From a candidate division BRC1 bacterium HGW-BRC1-1 (GTDB lineage: Bacteria > Sumerlaeota > Sumerlaeia > Sumerlaeales > Sumerlaeaceae): a stretch of DNA of 64,000 nucleotides. The stretch spans positions 332,044 to 396,043 of the forward strand of contig PHCB01000006.1 in NCBI GenBank assembly GCA_002842095.1, given 5' to 3'. Numbering within the stretch: the stretch's first letter is position 1; each line of letters opens with the position of its first letter. The notes below the pieces were generated by a model. The model saw only the letters and a list, made by a program, of their open reading frames with translations. It was not told the origin of the DNA and did not search any database. Shown here piece after piece: positions 29,239 to 38,218 of this stretch. Both the position numbers and the translations under genes were made by a program.

Positions 29239-30573
29239 ATGGGGCCGGGTGAATTGGATCGAGTGAAACATCGCGTGCCCATTAATGTTGTGCTTCTGGC
29301 CGTGGCGGCGCTCGCGGTTATTGTGGCGGCGGTCATCGCGTATCGCACGCAGTCGCGCAACCACCCGACGACTCCCCAGACTTTGCAGAACTCGATGTAT
29401 GTCTGGCAGCGTTCGTGGGGGGATGCGGTTACGACCGGTGTGACTTCGGCTGCGTCGCTGACAGATCAGTTCTTTGTATATGCCGGCGACATCGTGCCGG
29501 ATGGGGGGCGTCTCAAGGGCATCGCAATCGAATGCGACTGGCCCGCGCTGGCGCGCACGGGGCGGCCGGTGGTGTTGGTGGTTCGCGCGTCGGATGACTT
29601 CGCGCGCTGGCTGCGGGACAATCCGGTTGCCACTGCGGCAACCAGCATCCGGGATTTCGCCGAGGCTCAACGGTCGCGCGCGGAGGACGACGGATGCACC
29701 ATCACCTCGCTGCAACTGGACTACGACTGCCCCACCTCGCGGATCGGCCAATACCGCGAGTTGCTTGCTGACCTGTCGGGCCGCATCGATGGAATGGAGC
29801 TGTCGCTTACCGCGCTGCCCGACTGGTTGCGCAGCCGCGACTTTCCGGCGCTGGTGCGCACGGTGCCGTGGTATGTGTTGCAGGTGCACGGCATCGAGAA
29901 GCCCCGGTCCATCGAGGCGCCCATCACGCTGTGCGATTATGACCGGGTGCCCGGTTATGTCGCGGCGGCCGCGCGCATCGGGCACCCCTTCCTGGTGGCG
30001 CTGCCCACTTATGGCCACAGCGTGCAGTTCGGTCCGGATGGCAAATTCCGCAAGTTTGCGGCGGAGGCCACTTCGGCGGGCGATCTGCCGCCGGATTGGG
30101 AGGAGCGGCAGGTGTTCGCGGACCCGGTGCGTATTGCCGAAATCGTGCGCGACCTGCGCGAGGCACCACCGCGCAGCCTTGTGGGCATGGTGTGGTTTCG
30201 CATGCCCGTGGCAACGGACCGCATGAACTGGTCGCTGCCGGTGCTGGAAAAAGTGATCGCGGGGCGTGCTCCCCAGGTTGCGATCCGCGCGGAAATGCGA
30301 CAGCCGCAACCCGCCCTGTGGGAAGTGTGGGTCGTGAACGACGGGGAGACGGACGCAGCGGGTGAGGTTTCCGTTCCGCTTGACTTTCAGGCGTCGCGGG
30401 TCCTGTCCAGTGATCTCATGGCCGGATACCGAAGAAGCGCCGACGGGGCGCTCGCGGGGCCAGCTCCACGTGCAGGCCGCTCGTTGATCGCCGCGTGGTT
30501 CAGGCTTGCACCCGCGCAAGACGAAGTGACATCCCCGGCGATCGTTGCCGGAAAAGTGAGAGTGCTTCCATGA
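29239..30573 (+). CDS. DUF3142-type exported or membrane-anchored protein
   Basis: 444 residues from ATG 29239; GTG 29263 is an equally plausible start. A single N-terminal hydrophobic segment (VVLLAVAALAVIVAAVIAY) is followed by a TIM-barrel-like domain: MYVWQRSWGD, ITSLQLDYDCPTSRIGQYRELL, DGMELSLTALPDWL, YVLQVHGIEKP and LVALPTYGHSVQF. This is the pattern of DUF3142 (uncharacterised, glycoside-hydrolase-like fold). Periplasmic side expected. Overlaps the next gene as ATGA (30570-30573), so the two are probably a functional pair. Confidence 0.8.
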   Translation: MGPGELDRVKHRVPINVVLLAVAALAVIVAAVIAYRTQSRNHPTTPQTLQNSMYVWQRSWGDAVTTGVTSAASLTDQFFVYAGDIVPDGGRLKGIAIECDWPALARTGRPVVLVVRASDDFARWLRDNPVATAATSIRDFAEAQRSRAEDDGCTITSLQLDYDCPTSRIGQYRELLADLSGRIDGMELSLTALPDWLRSRDFPALVRTVPWYVLQVHGIEKPRSIEAPITLCDYDRVPGYVAAAARIGHPFLVALPTYGHSVQFGPDGKFRKFAAEATSAGDLPPDWEERQVFADPVRIAEIVRDLREAPPRSLVGMVWFRMPVATDRMNWSLPVLEKVIAGRAPQVAIRAEMRQPQPALWEVWVVNDGETDAAGEVSVPLDFQASRVLSSDLMAGYRRSADGALAGPAPRAGRSLIAAWFRLAPAQDEVTSPAIVAGKVRVLP

Positions 30574-32741
30574 AGCTGCCGGTGATTGCTTTTCTGTGCG
30601 CCGCCATCGCGCTGGCGCAATCGACCACGCACGCATGCGGGCCGTGGTACCCCACGAGTTACCTTGTCGACGGCCGCGAGGACCGGGTCGCCCTGATGCC
30701 CGAGGGGCGGTTTGATGTGGAGGCGGCACGCATCATCGGCGTCCGCGTCCCACCGGGAGGTGTCGCATCAGAACCGAGCGGGTGGGACCAGACTCTTGAT
30801 CAGGATTTGCAGGATTTGAGCGAGGCGCTTGGCACCACCGCAACCGCCGAACTTATGGAACAGTACGCTGCCATGCGGCGCAAAATGAAGGAGTCCACCA
30901 CCAAACCGGAAAGCGAATCGTTTTTTCCGGACAGGCTGATAACCAAGGCGGTAACGCCCGAGTTCGACATCACGCTATACGACGATCTTCTCGCGCAGCT
31001 TCCCCGCGAGTTTGAGCTGTACGCGCGCGGGGCCGCTGCATACCACGATGGCAACACAACCTCGGCGGTGGGCAACTGGGAGGCACTGCTTGACCTGCCC
31101 GCAGAGCAGCGGCATTTTCGGTCCACGTGGGCGGCTTTCATGATCGGCAAGGCATATCTGGCGAGCGACCCGGATCGCGCCGTGTCATGGTTGGAAAAAT
31201 CCCGCGCACTGCGCGATGATGGTTTCGCTGACACGCTGGATCTTTCATCATCCAGCCTCGGCTGGCAGGCGCAGGCGGAGAAAAAACAGAGCGCGTTCGT
31301 GGAGGCTCTGACGCATTATACGCAAATCGCGCAACAAAAAGCCGGTGACGAAAAGGACCTCGTTTCGCTGCGATGGACCTGCCACGTAGCTTTCCAGAAT
31401 CTGGATTCGGCGGACGCACTGAAACCGCTGGCGCAGGACCCGCTGACGCGGCAGCTCATGACGGCGTGGATCGTTTGCTGCGCGACCGGCAGCTATCCCG
31501 TCGAATGGGCACCGCTTCCCCGGTGGGAGGAAACCGTACGCGCGGCAAGCGACGACATCGACACAACCACCGCAGACTATCTGGCGTGGGGGACATACCG
31601 TCAGGGTCGATTTGACGACGCGAAGAAGTGGCTGGCTGCGACGGATGACCGAGGAACCATCGGCAAGTGGGTGCGGACGAAGGTGCTCCTGCGCGACGGC
31701 CGGGTGGATGACGCGCTCACGCTGTTGCAAGAGATAGTGCCACTGCTTCCGACGGACGAAAGATGGGAGTCTGTCGATGACAGCGACTCGGTGGACGAAG
31801 TCATTCCCTCCACCACGGCCCGCGCGGAAGAGGGCGTGCTGCTGCTGGGGCGACAGGATTTCCTCGGCGCATTCGATAGTTTCGTGCACGCGCGCTATTG
31901 GGACGACGCAGCCTACATGGCGGAACGCGTGCTGACGACGAAGGAACTGGAGGGATACCTTAAAGCCCACGCGGGGGAGGACTATTTATCATCACCCACG
32001 GAGGCATTGTTTCTGCCCACCAATGAAAACTTCGAAAGCCGCTTGAAATATCTGCTCGCCCGCCGCTTCGCCCGCGCACAACAGTGGGACAAGGCGATGG
32101 AATATATGCCCGAGAAATACCGGCCCACGCTGGAGGATTATGTCAGCAGCCTGAAGGCGGGCAAAGCGGCGCGGGCATCCAAGCGCGACCGTGCCGAGGC
32201 GCTCTACCTCGCGGGGATGATCGCCCGCGAGTACGGCATGGAATTGATGGGAACGGAAAACGAACCCGACTGGACGCAGTATGATGGATCACTCGCACGC
32301 GACGATTGGGCCAGCAAAAGCCGTTTCGAAGATAAAGTGAAAGATTGGAAGGCCAGGGCCGGTGATTATCGCCCGGTAACCGGATCGCCCCTGCCGGAAG
32401 CATCGATCAAGGCTCTGTCGGGCAGCGCCGACGAGCGCAAGCGTGTGGCCCAAGCGGCGGTGAAACCGGAGAAACGCTTCCACTACCGCTACACGGCATC
32501 CGACCTCATGTGGGAGGCGGCGAAACTGTCGCCCGACAACACCCCCCTCACCGCCTCAGCGCTGTACCTCGGCGGCAACTGGCACAAGAAAACCGACGAT
32601 GCCTACGCGGATCGATTTTACCAGGCCCTGGTCCGCCGCTGCAACAAGCTGCCCATCGGCAAAGTAGCCGACACCGACCGCTGGTTCCCACAGGAGCATC
32701 CCCCCATGCCCGGAATCACTTACCGCGAGCCGAAACAGTGA
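30570..32741 (+). CDS. Large exported helical-repeat protein coupled to the DUF3142 gene
   Basis: 723 residues with signal peptide (LPVIAFLCAAIALAQSTTHA) followed by CGPWYPTSYLVDGR. The body is mostly alpha-helical with TPR-like stretches (YARGAAAYHDGNTTSAVGNW, SWLEKSRALRDDG, AKKWLAATDDRG). The ATG lies in the preceding gene's stop (ATGA). I do not recognise a catalytic motif. A scaffold or binding partner of the DUF3142 protein is an inference from coupling. Confidence 0.75.
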   Translation: MKLPVIAFLCAAIALAQSTTHACGPWYPTSYLVDGREDRVALMPEGRFDVEAARIIGVRVPPGGVASEPSGWDQTLDQDLQDLSEALGTTATAELMEQYAAMRRKMKESTTKPESESFFPDRLITKAVTPEFDITLYDDLLAQLPREFELYARGAAAYHDGNTTSAVGNWEALLDLPAEQRHFRSTWAAFMIGKAYLASDPDRAVSWLEKSRALRDDGFADTLDLSSSSLGWQAQAEKKQSAFVEALTHYTQIAQQKAGDEKDLVSLRWTCHVAFQNLDSADALKPLAQDPLTRQLMTAWIVCCATGSYPVEWAPLPRWEETVRAASDDIDTTTADYLAWGTYRQGRFDDAKKWLAATDDRGTIGKWVRTKVLLRDGRVDDALTLLQEIVPLLPTDERWESVDDSDSVDEVIPSTTARAEEGVLLLGRQDFLGAFDSFVHARYWDDAAYMAERVLTTKELEGYLKAHAGEDYLSSPTEALFLPTNENFESRLKYLLARRFARAQQWDKAMEYMPEKYRPTLEDYVSSLKAGKAARASKRDRAEALYLAGMIAREYGMELMGTENEPDWTQYDGSLARDDWASKSRFEDKVKDWKARAGDYRPVTGSPLPEASIKALSGSADERKRVAQAAVKPEKRFHYRYTASDLMWEAAKLSPDNTPLTASALYLGGNWHKKTDDAYADRFYQALVRRCNKLPIGKVADTDRWFPQEHPPMPGITYREPKQ

Positions 32742-32983
32742 GGCGTTAAAGTCGGGGACGGTTGACGTTTTCCCCAAGTACCGTCAGCGCGCAATCAAGC
32801 CGCATGGTCTGCCCCGCATGCTGCCCCGTCGTGCCATCGCGCTATCCAAACCTTTGTGAAGCCACGCCGCCATCAGCCACAGAAACACGAGAAGAGCCGT
32901 GCGAGCGTGCTGTTCGTTCTCGCATTTCTCCGTGGCCACCGCAGGGTGCCCGTGTTGGGATTCATTGTTTTGAGAGACATTGA

Positions 32984-33436
32984 ATGATGACTTGCGCGGT
33001 CATGTATGCTTTCATCACTATGATGTCGCGCTTCCTCCAGATAGTTTTCGCGGCGCTTGTACTGGCTTTCGGGCCGGCCGAAGCGGTGGCTATATCTTCG
33101 TGTTGCGCAACAGCTCCGCAGCCCCCCGCCCACCACTCATGCAAATCTGGGTGCCAGTGCTGCTGCACGGCCCACGCAGCGGATGACGCACCGGATTCGT
33201 CATGCTGCGGCGCGGGTTCATGCACCTGTCTGGGAGAGGCTCCCGCCGACGCGCAGCCCCTTGCGATTCCCGTCGCAGCACCCCGCTTCGCGCGCAGCGA
33301 CACGCCGGTTGTTCTTCCGGCGGCAACCCCCTGCGCGCTTCTTGCCGGTGCGCTTTCGAGCGCACGCCCGGCACCAATTGCCCATCGGACCACCGGTCCG
33401 CCCCTGTACCTTCTCCATCGTTCCCTATTGATTTGA
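32984..33436 (+). CDS. Cys-rich exported peptide precursor
   Basis: 150 residues. Hydrophobic N-terminus (FLQIVFAALVLAFGPAEAVA) then a cysteine-rich region: SSCCATA, SCKSGCQCCCTAH, SSCCGAGSCTCLG (13 Cys within ~55 residues), and a Pro/Ala-rich tail ending PPLYLLHRSLLI. Likely exported and metal- or redox-related. Alternative start at ATG 33023. A second Cys-rich gene and DoxX follow. Not assigned to a named family. Confidence 0.6.
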   Translation: MMTCAVMYAFITMMSRFLQIVFAALVLAFGPAEAVAISSCCATAPQPPAHHSCKSGCQCCCTAHAADDAPDSSCCGAGSCTCLGEAPADAQPLAIPVAAPRFARSDTPVVLPAATPCALLAGALSSARPAPIAHRTTGPPLYLLHRSLLI

Positions 33437-33621
33437 GGAGTTCGCCACGCGCGAACGCCCAAGCCACCTTTGGCTGTTGACCGGGGTGAGCGCGTTCCCA
33501 AAGCGTGGCGCGGTTCCCTGCCGCAGATCCTGCGACATTCAGGCGCGGCTCATTGGTTGAGCCTCCCGCCATCCGAACCTGAAGCACCCAACCCCCAGTT
33601 GAACAAAATGGAGATATTACA

Positions 33622-33831
33622 ATGAAGAACATCGCTCTCGCCGCCCTGACGGCATTCTCGCTTTTCGCAATCCCGGCGCTGGCCCCGGCCGCAGATGCTC
33701 CCTCGAAGTCGAAGCCCGTGGCCTGCTGCTGCGGCGACACCTGCAAGTGCGAGAAGTGCTCCTGCAGCGCCGGATGCACTGACAATTGCACCAAGGGCGA
33801 CACCTCCGCTAAGTGCCCCTGCAAGAAGTAA
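33622..33831 (+). CDS. Small Cys-rich exported metallothionein-like peptide
   Basis: 69 residues. Signal peptide (NIALAALTAFSLFAIPALAPAADA) and a mature part of about 45 residues with 12 Cys: CCCGDTCKCEKCSCSAGC, DNC and KCPC. The spacing suggests metal binding (Cu, Zn or Cd; inference). GGAGAT lies upstream of the ATG. It follows another Cys-rich gene and is closed by a terminator at 33900-33946. Confidence 0.75.
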   Translation: MKNIALAALTAFSLFAIPALAPAADAPSKSKPVACCCGDTCKCEKCSCSAGCTDNCTKGDTSAKCPCKK

Positions 33832-33899
33832 CCGCGGCGCGGTCGCATGAGGCTGTGCGGCCCCGTGTGGCGCGTGAACTGAAACAGTGAACCACATCG

Positions 33900-33946
33900 C
33901 CCCCCGGCTGGTTGCCCCCTGCGGGCAGTCGGCCGGGGGGTTTCTT
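33900..33946 (+). terminator. Intrinsic terminator after the Cys-rich gene
   Basis: CCCCCCGGC (33900-33908) pairs with GCCGGGGGG (33932-33940), followed by TTTCTTC. The loop of 23 bases can fold further. It also separates the convergent doxX-like gene. Confidence 0.8.
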
Positions 33947-33990
33947 CGTGCTTCCGATCCCGGAGGGGGTCACCGCAGAGGATCATGCAT

Positions 33991-34491
33991 CTACCGTGGC
34001 TCCCGGCCACTGGCCGATCCATCCCTGCCCGCCACCTTGCGGTCTATGGACCACCGCCCGCCCCCCGCGATTAGCAGGTAGATGGAGCCCAGCAGCATCG
34101 CCCAGTCCGTGCGCATTTCGTGGGCCATGGCCAGAAAGCCGTAGCGCGGCAGACTGCGGAGCGAGAAACCCCAGAAGCCATGCCCCAGAAGAATCGGGAT
34201 TTTCGTGCTGGTGATGGCGACTATCATGATAGTGACAAGCGCAAGGGCGGCAGGTCGGGTAAAGAGGCCCAGCAGGACGCACAACCCGGCGCCTATCTCG
34301 AAGCCTGCGGTGAACGGCGCCAGTATCTCCGGCGCGGGGATGCCTATTTTGATGAAGCGGCCCACACCAAGTTCCGCAGGATACAGAAATTTTTGAATGC
34401 CCTCGACCAGAAAAACAACGCCCACCATAACGCGCAGGATAATTGTTAAAGTTGAATCGTCGGTCCGGACCAGCTTTCGCAAAGTGTTCAT
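33991..34491 (-). CDS. DoxX-family membrane protein
   Basis: 166 residues with four predicted helices: TIILRVMVGVVFLVEGIQKF, FTAGFEIGAGLCVLLGLF, AALALVTIMIVAI and MLLGSIYLLIAGGG. This matches the DoxX/SURF4-like family, including the VEGIQKFLYP motif. Function is uncertain; some members act in thiol or quinone redox processes. GAGGT is six bases upstream of the ATG. Convergent with the Cys-rich peptide genes and beside MITE-like copy C. Confidence 0.9.
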   Translation of the reverse strand: MNTLRKLVRTDDSTLTIILRVMVGVVFLVEGIQKFLYPAELGVGRFIKIGIPAPEILAPFTAGFEIGAGLCVLLGLFTRPAALALVTIMIVAITSTKIPILLGHGFWGFSLRSLPRYGFLAMAHEMRTDWAMLLGSIYLLIAGGGRWSIDRKVAGRDGSASGREPR

Positions 34492-34512
34492 GAGGTTACC
34501 TCGGTCAGACTG

Positions 34513-34882
34513 TAGAGCGGTTTTGATGTAAGCATTAACAGATCCTGCAATCTCGAAATAGTTGAAGCATTGGGTTCGGGGCGACTGTGCGTGCAGGGCA
34601 AACTGGAGGCCGCATGCAAGCCTAAGGCAGACCGCTGATTAGATAATGGCTTGCCGATTGCGTGCCAGTTGCACCGCTTGCACACCGGTTGCACACCGGT
34701 TGCACACCGATCGCACGCCGGTCGCACCGGGGTTACCATCCGCCAGAAAGTGGGCAAGCGGGAGGCGGTGGGATCGGGCGCCCGGGCGATGGCGTGGGTG
34801 CCACCTACCGCAGGGATGGGCGGTCACAATTCGACATCCCAGCGCACCACGAGTCTGTAATCATTTGAATCGAAAACGCTCT
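34513..34882 (+). repeat. MITE-like element, copy C
   Basis: 370 bp from AGAGCGGTTTT (34513-34523) to CGAAAACGCTCT (34871-34882); these ends are imperfect inverted repeats. The interior matches copy B throughout, with expanded and degenerate 11-bp units near 34675-34730. It follows doxX by about 21 bp. Confidence 0.85.
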
Positions 34883-35149
34883 GGGCTGCGGCGGCGCATC
34901 CGTGGATGTGAGCGCGCTCGTGCGCTGATTCAAGGAAGCACCGGTCCGCGAGGTCGCCTACCACTTCTTGAAGATCCTTCGCGCCCGTGCACTCTGCTTC
35001 GCTCTTCGCCTTCGGCTTGCGGCTGCGTTCATGGGTGCCCGTGCGCAACCCGATTGCGCCTCCAGACGCCCGGTGAAGTTACTACTGCGCAGCGGTCTGG
35101 CCATGTAAGTTCCCATTCGCACCGCGGTTCGCTCGGCTTTAGAAAGCAC
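34883..35149. other. Spacer between MITE-like copy C and tRNA-Ser, no supported gene
   Basis: A minus-strand frame (34958-35149, up to 63 residues, ending RRRRAKQSARARRIFKKW) is open but begins at the tRNA's 3' end and has no recognisable family; I do not call it. Nothing else is seen. Confidence 0.4.
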
Positions 35150-35242
<93 letters not shown>

Positions 35243-35473
35243 GCGGGTGGGTGATGCTGTTGCACAGGGCGTGGCTTGGCCCTGCTGCGCTTGCGGGTGT
35301 TGACGGGCAAGCGATGATGGATTAGCGGCGGGCGGGGGGAGTTATTCAAGGGGAGAATGGCGGTGGGCTGCGGTTTGCCCAACCGGCGCACGGCGGGGTG
35401 TGCACGTGTGACTGCTGGGCATGGCGCTGCAAGGGAATGGGGGGCGCATCGGGCGCGGTGGTGGGGTGGCGCC

Positions 35474-37351
35474 ATGTTCACTTTTTGCGATGAGGATCTG
35501 GTGCGGTATGTGGCGCTGGCGCGCCGGCAGTTGGCGGCGTTGCGTCGGGGGGAGGGCGGGGAAATGGGAAGAATGGGAGGGATGGGAAGCATGGGAGAAA
35601 TGCGGGAGGTGGCAGCAACGGCTTCTTTGGAAGAAATGGTTCCAGGGCCTTCCCGCCCCACCATTCTTCCCATTCTTCCCATCCCTCCCATATCACCCAA
35701 CAGTCTGCCGCCACTTTGTGCGTTGGCGCATATCCGGCATTTTCATTCGGCTTATTGTCGGCTGGCGTTTTCGCGGCTGCACCTGTGGAGTTGCTTGCGC
35801 AATGATTTGCAGGCAGACACGAATGTCTGCCGCACATTCCCGGCGTTGCGGCGGGGGGTGCGGTTAGCGTTGGCGGCGCCGCGCGGGAGCGCTAAGAGCA
35901 CGATTCATTCGTTGCTGTTGCCGGTGATCGATGTGGTGCAGCGGCGCGAGCGTTACATTATTATTGTGTCGGCCACGCTGGCGCAGGCTCAGGGTCGGTT
36001 GCGAAGTTTGCGCCGCGAGTTGTTGGAGAACGACGCATTGGCGCGGGCGTATCCGGTTTTGCGCGACTCCACCTGCTCCCCCGCCATCCCGCCGACCAGC
36101 GCTACGCGATCGGCGTTGGTGGTGAACGGTGTGCGCATCGAGGCGTGTGGGGCGCGGTGCGAGTTGCGCGGGCTTAGCTGGGGCGAGTTCCGTCCCACGA
36201 AAATCATTCTGGATGACGCCGAGGCGTCGGCCGCCGCACTCACGCCCCACGGGCGGGCGGCCACGGCGCGGTGGTTTGCAGAGGTGATCGAATACCTGGG
36301 CGACCGCTACACCCACGTGGAGGTGGTGGGCACGCTGCTGCATCCGCGCAGTCTGCTGGCGGAGTTGTTGAAGCGTCCGGATTTCGAGGCGGTGCATTGC
36401 GAAGCGGTGGAGCAGTGGAGCGCGGCCACCGCGCTGTGGGAGGAGTGGCGTCGGTTGCTGACGACGCCCGGCAGCGGCGACGACGAACGCGGTGCGGCCC
36501 GCGCGCGACGGTTTTTTCTCGCGCACCGCGCCGAGATGCTCGCGGGCACACGGGTGTTGTGGAAGGCGCGGGAGGATTATCCGGAACTGATGACGCAACT
36601 GGCGCTGGGGGGCCGCGCGGCGTTTTTCAAGGAGAAGCAAAACCAGCCCGGCGGGGCCGACCTGCAACTGTTCGATGTGGCGCGGGCGCTACGGTTCGAG
36701 GTGCGCGACTCGGCGCTTTGGGTGCTGGCGGGCGAAGACGCAGACCCCGCCGCTCAGGGCGCGGCATCACCCCGGCCGGTGCCCACGGCCACGCTGGATG
36801 TGTTCGGCTTCCTCGACCCGGCGCTGGGCCACGACCCCGCCCGGGGCGATTACGCGGCCATTGCCGTGGTGGGTCGCGACTCCGATGGACTGCTTCACGT
36901 GCTGGACCTGTGGATGCAACGCGCGGCGGTGCCCGCGCAACTCGACGCCGTGTTTCACCTGCACGAGGCGTGGGGGTTTCGCGAGTTCGGATTCGAGGCG
37001 AACCACTTTCAGGAGGTGCTGGCGTATGAGCTTCACCGCCGCCGCGAAGAGCGGCGCGGGGAGGGGCGGATGTGGCATCTGCCCATGCGGCAGGTGCGCC
37101 ACCGCGAGGCGAAAACGGCGCGCATCGACCGGCTGCAGGGGCTGGTGGCGTCGGGTCTGCTGCGGTTCAACGCGGCGCTGTCGCAGGAGTTTTTCGCGCA
37201 GATGGAAGACTACCCCCACGGCCGCCACGACGACGGCCTCGACGCCCTGGCCGCCGCGGTCACGCTGGCAGGCGAGGGCGGTTCATCTGCAATCGCGCCC
37301 CGCCGCAAAGGCTACATAACCGTGGGGCGGATCGAGCCGGTGCGGGGATAG
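35474..37351 (+). CDS. Orphan phage terminase large subunit-like ATPase/nuclease
   Basis: About 625 residues from ATG 35474 (start uncertain; open to 35357). ATPase part: Walker A APRGSAKST (~135) and Walker B-like KIILDDAE (~240). C-terminal nuclease of the phage terminase type: FLDPALGHDPARGDYAAIAVVGRD (~446), FGFEANHFQEVLAYELH and HDDGLDALAAAV (~585). No portal, capsid or other phage gene is near. It sits beside tRNA-Ser, a common integration site, so it may be a prophage relic or domesticated. The N-terminal region holds two inserted repeats (35562-35690 and 35812-35831) that add MGRMGGMGSMG-type and ADTNVC segments in frame. Confidence 0.8.
   Translation: MFTFCDEDLVRYVALARRQLAALRRGEGGEMGRMGGMGSMGEMREVAATASLEEMVPGPSRPTILPILPIPPISPNSLPPLCALAHIRHFHSAYCRLAFSRLHLWSCLRNDLQADTNVCRTFPALRRGVRLALAAPRGSAKSTIHSLLLPVIDVVQRRERYIIIVSATLAQAQGRLRSLRRELLENDALARAYPVLRDSTCSPAIPPTSATRSALVVNGVRIEACGARCELRGLSWGEFRPTKIILDDAEASAAALTPHGRAATARWFAEVIEYLGDRYTHVEVVGTLLHPRSLLAELLKRPDFEAVHCEAVEQWSAATALWEEWRRLLTTPGSGDDERGAARARRFFLAHRAEMLAGTRVLWKAREDYPELMTQLALGGRAAFFKEKQNQPGGADLQLFDVARALRFEVRDSALWVLAGEDADPAAQGAASPRPVPTATLDVFGFLDPALGHDPARGDYAAIAVVGRDSDGLLHVLDLWMQRAAVPAQLDAVFHLHEAWGFREFGFEANHFQEVLAYELHRRREERRGEGRMWHLPMRQVRHREAKTARIDRLQGLVASGLLRFNAALSQEFFAQMEDYPHGRHDDGLDALAAAVTLAGEGGSSAIAPRRKGYITVGRIEPVRG
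35562..35690. repeat. ATGGGANNN 9-nt arrays as inverted arms inside the terminase gene
   Basis: Units ATGGGAAGA, ATGGGAGGG, ATGGGAAGC, ATGGGAGAA (35563-35602) face the complementary array (CCATTCTTC, CCATCCCTC units) at 35660-35690, so they can form a hairpin. The unit length keeps the reading frame. A related array is at 44913. Confidence 0.75.
35812..35831. repeat. GCAGACA palindrome inside the terminase gene
   Basis: GGCAGACA, CGAA, TGTCTGCC: perfect 8-bp arms, four-base loop. Same family as 13327-13348 and 63936-63955. In frame it encodes part of QADTNVCR. Confidence 0.85.
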
Positions 37352-37397
37352 AAAAAGCCCTCGGGAGAGGGCGAACGAAAGACACCATCCCGAGGGC
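37352..37397 (-). terminator. Intrinsic terminator of the pseudopilin gene
   Basis: On the minus strand GCCCTCGGGA (37397-37388) pairs with TCCCGAGGGC (37366-37357), then TTTTT. 10-bp perfect stem. It begins one base after the terminase stop, and may also serve that convergent gene. Confidence 0.88.
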
Positions 37398-37430
37398 AGA
37401 GATTCAGAATACTAAACGCGATGCCTTAGA

Positions 37431-38111
37431 TCACGGGGCACCGAGGAGAATGGTGGTGCCGGCGGGTCCGTAGCCTTTGCCAGGAGCCGGTTGCACGTTG
37501 TCGCTGTAGACCTGACAACGCGTAATGTTACCCATGGAAATGGTTCCATTGGTGGAGTCGTAAGCGAGTTGCGCAGTGGGAACAGTTCCGGGATGGCCAA
37601 AACGGCGGTCCGGGCCCACAGACATCATGCGCCAGTTGCCATAAAACGGAAATGCTGCCACATAAAAAGCACTACCGTAGATGTTGTTGCTCGATGGCCC
37701 CGTTGAGCGCATGAGCATATCCTGATAGGTGTAAAACTGCTCATCCAGGGCTGCGATCAGGTTCTTGTCCTGAAACACATCCTTATCGCGAGCGTTTGTC
37801 AGGTAGGAGATGGGAGTGGATAAAACAGTAGATAGAATGCCGGCGACGTTCTCCATCGAACCTGTACTTTGATTATACACCTGATCGATATTTCCATAAA
37901 CGCCCACGTTGGCTTCACGGGGGGGCTTATTGTAGTCTACCGCGTATGACTCGATAGCGGTTGCGTAGGTCCGCAAGTCCGCCTTCACGCGCGCGACCTT
38001 GGATCGTACTTGTGCTTCGAGGAAGTTGGGCACGGCGATGGCCGCCAGAATAGCGATGATGGCCACGACGATGAGCAACTCAATAAGGGTAAAAGCTCTC
38101 TTCACGTTCAA
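37431..38111 (-). CDS. Type II secretion/type IV pilus-like pseudopilin
   Basis: 226 residues with a prepilin N-terminus: NVKR, then AFTLIELLIVVAIIAILAAI with Glu5 after cleavage, and GspG-like PNFLEAQVRSKVARVKADL. The C-terminal domain (TYQDMLMRSTG, WRMMSVGPDRRFGHPG) is of the type expanded in several environmental phyla. AAAGGAGG lies just upstream. No secretion-system partners adjacent, so it is a stand-alone member. Has its own terminator. Confidence 0.93.
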   Translation of the reverse strand: MNVKRAFTLIELLIVVAIIAILAAIAVPNFLEAQVRSKVARVKADLRTYATAIESYAVDYNKPPREANVGVYGNIDQVYNQSTGSMENVAGILSTVLSTPISYLTNARDKDVFQDKNLIAALDEQFYTYQDMLMRSTGPSSNNIYGSAFYVAAFPFYGNWRMMSVGPDRRFGHPGTVPTAQLAYDSTNGTISMGNITRCQVYSDNVQPAPGKGYGPAGTTILLGAP

Positions 38112-38218
38112 AACACCTCCTTTGGATAGGTTTCAGAAGAATGAGGGTTTCAAAGATTATTGCAAGAATATATTTGGGGTCCATGCGCCCCAAACTGGGG
38201 ATGTCCCCCTGCTTTTTT

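Noticed and set aside
34958-35149. Basic 63-residue frame just downstream of tRNA-Ser
   Set aside because: No family, no clear ribosome site, starts at the tRNA end; likely chance in GC-rich DNA.
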